Below are positions 6,822 to 14,566 of a stretch of 24,368 nucleotides of DNA, piece by piece. A model generated the notes under the pieces. It did not search any database, was not told the DNA's origin, and was given only the letters and a program-made list of their open reading frames with translations. Made by a program: the position numbers and the translations under genes. This DNA comes from JAPUME01 sp964605715 (GTDB taxonomy: Bacteria; Acidobacteriota; Terriglobia; UBA7540; JAPUME01). Positions within the stretch are counted from its first letter, which is position 1. Every line of letters begins with the position of its first letter. The stretch is from contig CAZSDV010000032.1 in NCBI GenBank assembly GCA_964605715.1, positions 1-24,368 on the forward strand. The letters are read 5' to 3'.

Positions 6822-8600
6822 TTATCCCAATGTTTTTTCTGGTGAAGTTTGCATTATGTAATCGGTTTTTGCGCCAGGGACACTGTATTGGTACGGTCCA
6901 TGATAAACTCGTGGGATTTTTCCTCCAAAGTTATCGTGCGGGGGAGGTGAAGGAATGTCCCACTCAAGTGTAGTTGCCTCCCAGGGATTATTGGATGATT
7001 TCTCTCCCCTTTTCATGCTCCAGAAGAAATTAAATATGAATATTATTTGAACTGCAGCTGTAAGAAAGGCCGCAATTGAAATAAAGGTGTGCAACCCAAC
7101 CAAGGGTGAAAGATAGTCAACTCCAGTTAAATCTGCATACCGACGAGGGTGACCAACTAATCCCATTAAATGCATGGGTACATAAATAGCGTAGACACCG
7201 ATGAATGTGGTAATAAAGTGAATCTTTCCCATCCGTTCATTCATAAGGCGCCCAAACATCTTTGGAAACCAATAGTAGGTACCAGCAAAAATTCCAAAGA
7301 TTGCTGCAACCCCCATAATCATATGGAAATGGCCCACCACAAAGTAGGTATCATGGAAGTAGATATCTAGCGTTGGCTGTGCAAGGAAGATTCCTCCTAG
7401 ACCTCCAGTGATAAACAAAGAGACAAAACCCACGGAGAAGAGAAGGGGAGTCTGCATTCGAAGATTACCGCCCCACAAGGTTCCTAGCCAATTAAAGGTT
7501 TTTATTGCGGATGGAACGGCAATGGCAGCAGTCATAACCGAAAAAGCAAATGATGAATAGGGGCTCATGCCGCTAATGAACATATGGTGCCCCCAGACAC
7601 AAAAACCAAGAAATGCAATGGAAGTAAGGGCTATAACCATTGCCCGGTAACCGAAAATTGGTTTACGTGAAAAAGTTGAGAGAATCTGCGACACAACTCC
7701 CATTCCAGGTAGGATTGCAATATAAACTTCTGGGTGGCCAAAAAACCAAAATAAATGTTGCCATAGAAGCGGTGACCCTCCGCCACGTTCAATAATCTTA
7801 TCACTCACAATTAGCCCACTAGGTATAAAGAAACTTGTCCCACCTAGTTTTTCAAGTAAAAGAAGAACTCCGGCCGCCAAAAGGACCGCGAAAGCAAGAA
7901 GTCCAAGAATAGCAGTTATGAACCACGCCCAGACGGGGAGCGGGAGGCGCCCAAGAGTCATCCCTTCTGCCCTGAGATCCAGGGTTGTAACAATGAAATT
8001 AAGGGATCCAAGAAGAGCTGCAATACAGAAGCATGCAATGCTTCCTACCCATAGTATTTGGCCCATTTGGAGACCTGGGCCGGCTGCTGAACCCACAGCA
8101 CTAAGAGGTGGGTAGGCAGTCCAGCCTGATATTGGAGGCCCATCAGTAATGAAGAAGGTGGACAATAATACCAATAACCCTACAAATGTTATCCAAAATG
8201 AAAGCATATTTAGCCTGGGAAAAGCCATGTCTAGTGCTCCAATTTGGATAGGAAGAAAATAATTACCAAAACCTCCTTGGGGTGCCGTTGTTAAAACGAA
8301 GAAAACCATTATGGTTCCATGAATTGTCAGGAGGGAGAGGTAGTATTCTGGTGTCATCACGCCATCTGGCGCTCCATTTGGAGACAACGCTTCGAGGCCA
8401 GGAATTTCGGCTTCTGGCCATACCAAGCGGATACGAATGAGGAGAGATAAGATAATTCCAACGATGACGGAGAATAGCGCCAACATAAAATACTGGATGC
8501 CAATAACCTTATGGTCAAGACTGAAGATGTATTTTTGGATAAAGGTGGTAGGGGCTTCATGTATGTGATCAACCTTCATTCCTGTTACTCCGTCTGACAT
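6822..8600 (-). CDS. coxA: Cytochrome c oxidase subunit I (A1-type heme-copper oxidase)
   Basis: This 592-residue catalytic subunit reduces O2 to water at the heme a3-CuB site and pumps protons. Expected residues are all visible: heme a ligands H94 and H426, heme a3 ligand H424, and CuB ligands H289, H338 and H339, with the His-Tyr crosslink partner Y293. The D-channel set is N113, D124 and N131. The channel Glu is E291 in G-H-P-E-V-Y-I, which marks the A1 subfamily, and the K-channel Lys is K367 in A-I-K-T-F-N-W. Twelve hydrophobic helices are evident, with a long hydrophilic C-terminal tail. The ATG at 8600 is preceded by a perfect AGGAGGT six bases upstream. It starts 28 bp after coxB. Confidence 0.97.
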   Translation of the reverse strand: MSDGVTGMKVDHIHEAPTTFIQKYIFSLDHKVIGIQYFMLALFSVIVGIILSLLIRIRLVWPEAEIPGLEALSPNGAPDGVMTPEYYLSLLTIHGTIMVFFVLTTAPQGGFGNYFLPIQIGALDMAFPRLNMLSFWITFVGLLVLLSTFFITDGPPISGWTAYPPLSAVGSAAGPGLQMGQILWVGSIACFCIAALLGSLNFIVTTLDLRAEGMTLGRLPLPVWAWFITAILGLLAFAVLLAAGVLLLLEKLGGTSFFIPSGLIVSDKIIERGGGSPLLWQHLFWFFGHPEVYIAILPGMGVVSQILSTFSRKPIFGYRAMVIALTSIAFLGFCVWGHHMFISGMSPYSSFAFSVMTAAIAVPSAIKTFNWLGTLWGGNLRMQTPLLFSVGFVSLFITGGLGGIFLAQPTLDIYFHDTYFVVGHFHMIMGVAAIFGIFAGTYYWFPKMFGRLMNERMGKIHFITTFIGVYAIYVPMHLMGLVGHPRRYADLTGVDYLSPLVGLHTFISIAAFLTAAVQIIFIFNFFWSMKRGEKSSNNPWEATTLEWDIPSPPPHDNFGGKIPRVYHGPYQYSVPGAKTDYIMQTSPEKTLG

Positions 8601-8628
8601 TATTTAACCTCCTAGCAAACAAACGACA

Positions 8629-9426
8629 CTACTGCTCAGCAGCCCTATCCTTGAGCCATTCTATGTAGTCTTGGTTGGACATAATATCTAGGTATGCCCG
8701 CATTTTACTGTGGCCTAACCCACACAATTCAGCACATGCGATTTCGTAACGACCAACCTGAGTTGCGGTAAAATGAATTTTAAGGTTGAGGCCTGGCACC
8801 AAATCTTGCTTTAATCTAAGTTCCCGAACCCAATAGGCGTGTGTGACGTCCATAGCGTGAAGAATTAGTTCAATTGGTTGATTGACGGGAATGCCCATGT
8901 TGGGAACTACTATATCGTCAGCCGAATCTGGGTCATTGTCGTAGTCTAGTCCAAGCGGATTTCCTGCTGAGTCATCAACAAGTTTAAGATGGGTGGGACC
9001 AAACTTTCCATCTGCCCCTGGGTAACGAAAACTCCATGCAAATTGCTTTCCAACCACCTGGATCCGCAAAGCATCGGGAGGGGCGCTGTCGTAGTAAATT
9101 TTTGCCCAGAGATCCTGGGTCATAATTCCAAAGCCAATAAAGAATACTGCCGTTGCTATTGTCCAGGTAATCTCTAATTTATTGTTCCCGTGGGAATAAT
9201 CAACCTTTCTTCCAGATGTTTCGCGTTGGCGCCAAACAAAGTAGGCAAGGCCAAGCTGAGCGAGGACGAAGATAACCCCGACACATATCATTGTTAAGAT
9301 CATCTGTTGATCAACTGCAATGCCATGGATTGATATATTGGGAGGGAACCACCAGATTCGGGATAAAAACGATATCACCGAAACTGTCGTGATTCCCGCT
9401 ACCAGTAAAGCGATAGCCAGTGCCAT
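8629..9426 (-). CDS. coxB: Cytochrome c oxidase subunit II with CuA site
   Basis: This 265-residue protein has two N-terminal membrane helices (about 5-24 and 42-65; a third hydrophobic stretch lies near 86-102) and a periplasmic cupredoxin domain. All CuA ligands are present: H196, C231, E233 (backbone), C235, H239 and M242 in the C-A-E-L-C-G-L-G-H-S-K-M signature. Trp131 in Q-F-A-W-S-F-R-Y is the usual electron entry residue. The protein ends about 23 residues after the CuA motif, so unlike caa3 oxidases there is no fused cytochrome c. Electrons must come from a separate carrier, plausibly the octaheme cytochrome or a copper protein of the same block. It is the first gene of the oxidase group, preceded by 186 bp that I read as promoter-bearing. 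Confidence 0.96.
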   Translation of the reverse strand: MALAIALLVAGITTVSVISFLSRIWWFPPNISIHGIAVDQQMILTMICVGVIFVLAQLGLAYFVWRQRETSGRKVDYSHGNNKLEITWTIATAVFFIGFGIMTQDLWAKIYYDSAPPDALRIQVVGKQFAWSFRYPGADGKFGPTHLKLVDDSAGNPLGLDYDNDPDSADDIVVPNMGIPVNQPIELILHAMDVTHAYWVRELRLKQDLVPGLNLKIHFTATQVGRYEIACAELCGLGHSKMRAYLDIMSNQDYIEWLKDRAAEQ

Positions 9427-9472
9427 AAATAATTACTCCAGATTTACTCTCCTGAGATTTCGCTGGCCGTAA

Positions 9473-9501
9473 AATATATCGACGTAAAGTTTCTTGCCCA
9501 A
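9473..9501 (-). promoter_or_regulatory. Possible sigma70-type promoter ahead of coxB
   Basis: On the - strand TTGGGC (9496-9501) and TATATT (9473-9478) are separated by 17 bp. The -10 matches five of six consensus bases but the -35 only three. It lies in the 186-bp spacer between the lipoprotein gene and coxB and would give a leader of about 40 bases. This is weak evidence; readthrough from the upstream genes is equally possible. Confidence 0.3.
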
Positions 9502-9612
9502 GGAGAGTACCACAAAAGGGTTACTCAATTACGGAGTCAAGAATACCTCAAATCAAGTTGAATAGTTTCCGGTTCATATCTCAGTTGCCAGCAAAGGGCA
9601 AATATGCACAAT

Positions 9613-10389
9613 CTAACCCTGGAAAGTGAAATCAGCCGCCTTAATCTCTTTTGCGCCCACCGTAACACTCTGTTCTGAGGTGCCAAATTTTTCGTGCCAT
9701 GCACTTACAACGTAGTCTCCAGGGGGAATACCTGTAAGCTCAAATGACCCGTCAACTCCGGTAACCGCAAAGAAGGGGTGATTAACAACTCCAACGTAAG
9801 CTCGCATCCAGGGATGAACATTACACTTTATTGGGATCATGACTTCAGGTCGACTGAATTTTCTTTTTAGAGGCTTGGCCCCTGGGGCCATAGATGTGTT
9901 CCATTCCCGATTTTTTTCAGGCATAGGGTGGATATTATGCGTTGTTGGGTCGCTAGTATGAATTTGAATTTCTTGGCCTGCCTGGACACCAAGGACATGG
10001 GGTGTGTAGATACAACCCTTTTGGTTGAGATGGCCAGCGTTCGAAGGTGTTTCGAAAGTCATTCCCTCTAGTCCTTTTTTAATATAGACAAAAACGTTAC
10101 TCAATGTTCCATCCTCACTGAGGACTACTTGTTCGCTTACTACTACTTTACCTTTATGCAAACCTTCACATTCAGGAACCGCGCCCATGGCAATCCTGCG
10201 CATTCTTGGCGCTGAGCCCTTAAATGACACTTTTCCTGCAATAGAAGCTGTAGTAGCAGGATCAATCACAGTGGCAGGCTCAGCCTCTAAACTGGTATCT
10301 TCTTCTGCAATTTCTGCTTCCTGAGAGCAACCTATCAGGAAAAAAACCATTGTAAATAATGTCAGGAATTGAAGTTTTGCACTTTTCAT
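9613..10389 (-). CDS. Lipoprotein with cupredoxin-like and carboxypeptidase-regulatory-like features
   Basis: The product is 258 residues with a type II signal peptide: a hydrophobic core, then L-I-G-C with lipidation Cys21. The mature part begins with an acidic linker, followed by a beta-rich domain (about 48-205). It contains H-N-I-H (151-154) and later C-N-V-H-P-W-M (189-195), an order resembling the His...Cys-x2-His-x(n)-Met ligands of type 1 copper proteins, though Met is only three residues after His. Residues 206-258 look like a carboxypeptidase regulatory-like beta sandwich (G-V-D-G-S-F-E-L, P-P-G-D-Y). Proteins annotated as plastocyanin-like or methylamine-utilisation-like have this shape. 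It sits between the octaheme cytochrome and coxB, so it may carry electrons or bind copper for CuA (inference). An AAAGGCGA ribosome binding site precedes the ATG. Confidence 0.78.
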   Translation of the reverse strand: MKSAKLQFLTLFTMVFFLIGCSQEAEIAEEDTSLEAEPATVIDPATTASIAGKVSFKGSAPRMRRIAMGAVPECEGLHKGKVVVSEQVVLSEDGTLSNVFVYIKKGLEGMTFETPSNAGHLNQKGCIYTPHVLGVQAGQEIQIHTSDPTTHNIHPMPEKNREWNTSMAPGAKPLKRKFSRPEVMIPIKCNVHPWMRAYVGVVNHPFFAVTGVDGSFELTGIPPGDYVVSAWHEKFGTSEQSVTVGAKEIKAADFTFQG

Positions 10390-10468
10390 TTTTTTATCGC
10401 CTTTCAGTCAAAGTTATCGTGTTGGCAGAAAATTAAGTATTCAGATCCAGATCATTTAATTGCCACGC

Positions 10469-13400
10469 CTAACGTCCAGTTAATCTGCGAAGTTCAGCCG
10501 GAGTAAACTGGAACATGTACCGTACCAGAAGTTGGGCATGATCTTTAGTGTAACCTTTGAAGCTGGGTGGAGTTGGACCTGCAAAAACCCAACGATCTCC
10601 CTCCTTTCGGAATAGGTCTGAGGGCATCGCTGTTCCTGGGCTTGTTCCTGCGGGATCAAGCATCCAACGCTCAGTCCAGCCGGGCTTCAATCTTTCACCA
10701 GCCAACAGAAAATTTGGAGCTGTTGCATTCTTATCATGAGATTTGTCCCCTGTAGCGTGGCATTTCAAGCAAGGAGCTGCAGGATGAGTAAATAATTGCC
10801 GCGCCATGCGCTGCTCTCGGATGGTCAAGGGTTCTGGCTTAGGGGGAATGTAGGGCTGTGGCTGAGCACTAAGGGCAGAGAAGAAACGAACAAGTTTACG
10901 AATTTCTCCTGGAGAAAAATTAAATGTTGGCATCCGAGCCTGGAGGTAGTGACGGACACCATTTTGGTTTATTTTTCTTTCATCCATTGCGGGATTATCA
11001 AGAAACTTGATTAGCCAGTCTGGATTGACTCGTGCGCCTTCTCCAATTAATGATGGAGGAAGCTGCTCTTTCCAGTCGGGATCCTGGTAACGAGGCAAAT
11101 CCATCAGTCTTGACCTTTGGCCAATTTGAACTTGGTGGCAACCTACGCAATTATATTTTTTAATAATCCACCAGCCCTCTTGAATGTCTTGTCGTCTATC
11201 GGATGGATGGAAAAAATATTGTTCAGGAAGTTGGGAATCCACGCTTCCCAAAAGAAAGGTTGTTAAGGCAGTAACATCTTCAGGTCCAAGATTTGGCTTT
11301 GGCATTTTAAGTTTTTCGAGGGGCGCGCGCTCTTTTCCTTTGTCAAAAAAAGCGGGGTCACTAAGTTTTCGTTCAAAAAAGCCTTTATGGTTGTACCATC
11401 CATCGTGTTCTGCCTCGTGGGTGAATAAAGCAAAGTCTAATCTTTCAACGGGTTTACTGCCTTCCTTGGTTAACTCAGTTCCAATACGTGATTCTTCCTC
11501 AAAACTAGAAATTTCATGACATCCAGCGCATCCAAAATGGCGAACAAGGGCCTTTCCTTCATCTGCAAGATCTGGGTTATCCAGGTATGGGGCAGGGGGA
11601 TAAGATGCTGAATCACTTTGCAAGGTTATTAGGTAAGTGGCAATATCTCGTGCATCTTGCACTGTTAGTCGGAGGTTGGGCATTACTGTCATCTGTTGGA
11701 CTTGAAGTTCATGTCCGTCATTTGGGCATTTTGAATTTTCAAGATCGAAAACAAAAGGTAGCCCATGCCTGGAGTAGTCTTCTGGTCCTAGATCTCGTTT
11801 TTCGTAGGGACAGTAAGGACGAGTCCGTTCACGGGGGTTATGAATCCAGCGGACTAGGTAGTCATAGTTATCTTTTTCACCTACACGAGAAAGGTTAGCT
11901 GCAAAAGAGGAACTATCAGGGGAATTTTCTTCACCGACCGCGTGACAGCCAAGGCACCCTCTCGTTTCAAAAAGCTCTTTGCCGCGCGATAGAGCACCTT
12001 TTGGATGAGAGGGAAGTTTACCTTTTATTCCAGATTGCCAAATGAATGCTGAGATTGCCTGGATTTGTTTTTCGTCCATACGAAACGCGGGCATTTTGGT
12101 TGTTGGCCGGAATCCATGAGTATCTTTAAGCCAGGCCGGAATCCATTCTGGTTTGATTTTTACACGGACTTCCTTCAGGTTGGGGCCCAATTTTTTCTGT
12201 TCCCTCATTAAAAACCTAGATTCCAGTTCAAGTTGCTCAAGCTGGTGATCTAGGTTGCTGTTTGTAACCCTGAGGTTAATTGACCGTACATTTAGTCGTT
12301 CGAACTCGGAATCCTCCACTGCCTCATCTGCTTCTCGTTCGCTCTTTTCGGCTTCACGAATGTTTTTTTGTTTCTCTAATTCGACCGAGCGAATCAATTG
12401 ATTAACCGATATCAAAGCTTCTGATTCACGGTCAAAACCATCAAACCGATGGCATCCTACGCACCCCTTTTGCTGGAAAAGTTCTTTCCCACGATTCAAA
12501 ACTTTTGCGTGCTTTAACACAATATCGTTTGAATGACACTGCTGGCAGCCAGCTTCAATATTTTCTTTTGGAAATAAAGGCCATAGCCAGTGTCGATATC
12601 GGCCGTGTCCTTTTTCAATGCTGCTCGTGGCGCGACCATTGCCGTTATGGCATGGTGTACAGCCGAAGAGATCAGTGTCATGAATTTGCAGGAGTTCCAG
12701 GGAGGGATGGCTCGCAAATACAGCTTTTCCATCCATGTCCTGTTCGGTCAAAACAACTTGAGGCGGGACCAGAGTTCGGTCTGTTCCCACATGGCAAGAA
12801 TAACAACGGTCAACCAGGTCAACATCCCGGACATGAATTTGGCGGATTTCTGGCTCAAATGTCCTCATTCCTTCTTGAAGTCCATTTAATTGCTCAACGG
12901 ACAGCCCAGCAAGGTTTTCTTGTAAATAGGAGGAACGATTCCGACGAAAAATTGTAGCTTCCTTGAGAACCTCAGATCGGTCAGTAAGAAGCTTTGCTCT
13001 CAGAGCTTGGAGGCTATTAAATTTTTCTTCAATTTCATCATAAGAATACCTTGCTTCGTGAATATTTTTATTGGAGGTAGGCAAGGAGACTTCAAAGGGA
13101 CCTTTCTTTGCATCTGCCACTTCCTTAGCGAGCAAGGCTTTCTTTTTTTTATTTTTAGTGACTTCCAATTCATAGACCAGAGCAGTTACTTCTCCTCTGG
13201 CTACCTGAAACTCCTTTATTACGGCGGCTAATTGCCGGTTAACAAGGTTGACCTCCGAATCAATTTTGGCTACTAAAGGGGAGGCCTTCTCCTGGGCCCC
13301 ATTGAGCATTTTGTCAATTTCCTGGAATTTTAGGGAATCCCGAAGAGTTGATTCTATTTTTGTTTGTTCACGAATTGAATTGGCTAAGTACTCAGAATAT

Positions 13401-13582
13401 TGGGTTTGAAACTGTTTTTGGTATGTTTTCCAGGGGCGAGTTCCATAGAATTCGTCATACATCGCCCAGACAAGGGTGCCCATCAGAGAAATTGCAGAAA
13501 TTAAAAAAAGACCGCTCAACGAATCATTGATTACTGGGTCTTTGGGTATATTGGAAGTTTCTGGCTGTGGTCTATCCGGCAT
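10469..13582 (-). CDS. Membrane-anchored octaheme cytochrome c (1037 aa) with coiled coils
   Basis: One N-terminal membrane helix (about 22-42) anchors a large periplasmic protein. A helical, charged, coiled-coil-like stretch (about 55-245) precedes eight C-x-x-C-H sites at C260, C308, C346, C374, C543, C685, C812 and C938. The first three lie within 91 residues, with many His nearby (H292, H301, H326, H331), suggesting a compact bis-His triheme module. The other five each head a class I cytochrome c domain with its own downstream M-P sixth-ligand motif: M497, M634, M760, M884 and M986. The heme-4 domain holds a charged helical insert (about 395-470). The heme-5 domain holds an insert with C591-P-Y and C619-P-N-D-G-H. 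Placed between the cytochrome b genes and the oxidase, it probably takes electrons from the Rieske protein and passes them to CuA (inference). I know of no named family for this exact architecture. ATG start, 4 bases after the preceding stop. Confidence 0.93.
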   Translation of the reverse strand: MPDRPQPETSNIPKDPVINDSLSGLFLISAISLMGTLVWAMYDEFYGTRPWKTYQKQFQTQYSEYLANSIREQTKIESTLRDSLKFQEIDKMLNGAQEKASPLVAKIDSEVNLVNRQLAAVIKEFQVARGEVTALVYELEVTKNKKKKALLAKEVADAKKGPFEVSLPTSNKNIHEARYSYDEIEEKFNSLQALRAKLLTDRSEVLKEATIFRRNRSSYLQENLAGLSVEQLNGLQEGMRTFEPEIRQIHVRDVDLVDRCYSCHVGTDRTLVPPQVVLTEQDMDGKAVFASHPSLELLQIHDTDLFGCTPCHNGNGRATSSIEKGHGRYRHWLWPLFPKENIEAGCQQCHSNDIVLKHAKVLNRGKELFQQKGCVGCHRFDGFDRESEALISVNQLIRSVELEKQKNIREAEKSEREADEAVEDSEFERLNVRSINLRVTNSNLDHQLEQLELESRFLMREQKKLGPNLKEVRVKIKPEWIPAWLKDTHGFRPTTKMPAFRMDEKQIQAISAFIWQSGIKGKLPSHPKGALSRGKELFETRGCLGCHAVGEENSPDSSSFAANLSRVGEKDNYDYLVRWIHNPRERTRPYCPYEKRDLGPEDYSRHGLPFVFDLENSKCPNDGHELQVQQMTVMPNLRLTVQDARDIATYLITLQSDSASYPPAPYLDNPDLADEGKALVRHFGCAGCHEISSFEEESRIGTELTKEGSKPVERLDFALFTHEAEHDGWYNHKGFFERKLSDPAFFDKGKERAPLEKLKMPKPNLGPEDVTALTTFLLGSVDSQLPEQYFFHPSDRRQDIQEGWWIIKKYNCVGCHQVQIGQRSRLMDLPRYQDPDWKEQLPPSLIGEGARVNPDWLIKFLDNPAMDERKINQNGVRHYLQARMPTFNFSPGEIRKLVRFFSALSAQPQPYIPPKPEPLTIREQRMARQLFTHPAAPCLKCHATGDKSHDKNATAPNFLLAGERLKPGWTERWMLDPAGTSPGTAMPSDLFRKEGDRWVFAGPTPPSFKGYTKDHAQLLVRYMFQFTPAELRRLTGR

Positions 13583-13586
13583 CTGG

Positions 13587-14540
13587 CTATGTCCTAATTG
13601 TCCTATATNNNNNNNNNNAAGGTGTTACCCACACATAATTAATTCGGAATAATAGCCGGGCTAAAATTTTTGCGGGCAGACCGAGCATCGATATTAAGAG
13701 GAATTGTAAAGTTAAGTACTGAATCATGCTCATGCGGTTATAGATCTTTCGGTTGAACTCTGTGAAGGTGCATAGCTTATGCACACCATATCCGACGACT
13801 GCGTAAAAAAGAGTAACAACCCCACCGCCTAGTACGAACTTTCCGGCTACGCTACTTATTCCTAGAATATCAGGAAGGTCCCTATTTACCTCGAAGACCA
13901 GGCGATTATGGTCCCAGGTTTGGCCGGGCCAAAACCACATCCAACCTGGGCCCCGAATAAAAGTACCGATTATAACCATTAATACCCATAAGCCTAGAAA
14001 ACCAAAGCAGAATGTCAGGATGGCGTATTTTCGTTGCTTAAAGGTGTAGTACCCATTTCCGAGGACGTTGGTGTCGATATAAGGAATTGCCATCAATCCA
14101 ATAATTATTAGAGTTGGCATCACAACCCCTGCAATCCATGGATGAAAATAAACTAGCATTTCTTGTAATCCCAAGAAATACCAAGGGGCTTTCGATGGGT
14201 TCATCGTAAGGGTGGGATTTGCCGGCTCCTCAAGGGGTGCATTCAGAGTAATAGACCAGACCATTAAAATTACAGTTACGATGATGGCAGCAAGGAATTC
14301 GATGCGCAGCAGGTATGGCCAAACGTGGACTTCGGTGGCCCACCCCTCTTTAAAGGGTTGGGTTTTTCTGTGGTGGGTTTTTGCCATTTCTGGATCAGCT
14401 TCAAGTTTAGAAATTAACCGGTCATTGGCAAATGATTGTCGTAGTGCATACCATGTGTAAAAAGGTATTACCACTAGCAACCCTGCAATTGGAACATTAT
14501 CGGGAACGGATACAATAGCCCACAACTGATTCCAATCCAT
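13587..14540 (-). CDS. Cytochrome b C-terminal half (subunit-IV-like), C-terminus crossing an assembly gap
   Basis: This 317-residue protein corresponds to the C-terminal half of cytochrome b (PetD/subunit IV), which forms part of the quinol-oxidation (Qo) site. It has an extra N-terminal membrane helix (about 15-33) and a hydrophilic stretch (34-72) before the usual helices, and additional helices after the core (about 170-192, 230-255, 272-292). The Qo motif, PEWY in classic bc complexes, reads A-P-W-Y (118-121) followed by F-L-G-L-Q-E. The start at 14540 is an ATG preceded by AGGAGA eight bases upstream. The last residues are uncertain: a 10-N gap interrupts the gene after ...VWVTP, and the YRTIRT tail and TAG stop depend on gap length. 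It lies 26 bp downstream of the b6-like gene. Confidence 0.88.
   Translation of the reverse strand: MDWNQLWAIVSVPDNVPIAGLLVVIPFYTWYALRQSFANDRLISKLEADPEMAKTHHRKTQPFKEGWATEVHVWPYLLRIEFLAAIIVTVILMVWSITLNAPLEEPANPTLTMNPSKAPWYFLGLQEMLVYFHPWIAGVVMPTLIIIGLMAIPYIDTNVLGNGYYTFKQRKYAILTFCFGFLGLWVLMVIIGTFIRGPGWMWFWPGQTWDHNRLVFEVNRDLPDILGISSVAGKFVLGGGVVTLFYAVVGYGVHKLCTFTEFNRKIYNRMSMIQYLTLQFLLISMLGLPAKILARLLFRINYVWVTPXXXXYRTIRT
13609..13618. other. Assembly gap (10 N) near the 3' end of the cytochrome b C-terminal gene
   Basis: Ten Ns mark a scaffold join. The frame after the gap is not fixed, so the C-terminus of the cytochrome b subunit is unknown. The octaheme gene start at 13582 lies wholly beyond the gap and is unaffected. 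Confidence 0.95.
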
Positions 14541-14566
14541 TCAGATCTCTCCTGGTAGCTTATTCT

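Noticed and set aside
8629..9426. caa3-type oxidase with cytochrome c fused to subunit II
   Set aside because: CoxB ends about 23 residues after the CuA motif and has no C-x-x-C-H.
9587..9603. Hairpin TTGCC/GGCAA downstream of the lipoprotein gene as a terminator
   Set aside because: The stem is only 5 bp and no T-run follows in the direction of transcription.
12505..12957. Long + strand open frame (about 150 codons) opposite the octaheme gene
   Set aside because: The opposite strand encodes heme motifs and a conserved architecture; the antisense frame has no recognisable domain or ribosome site.
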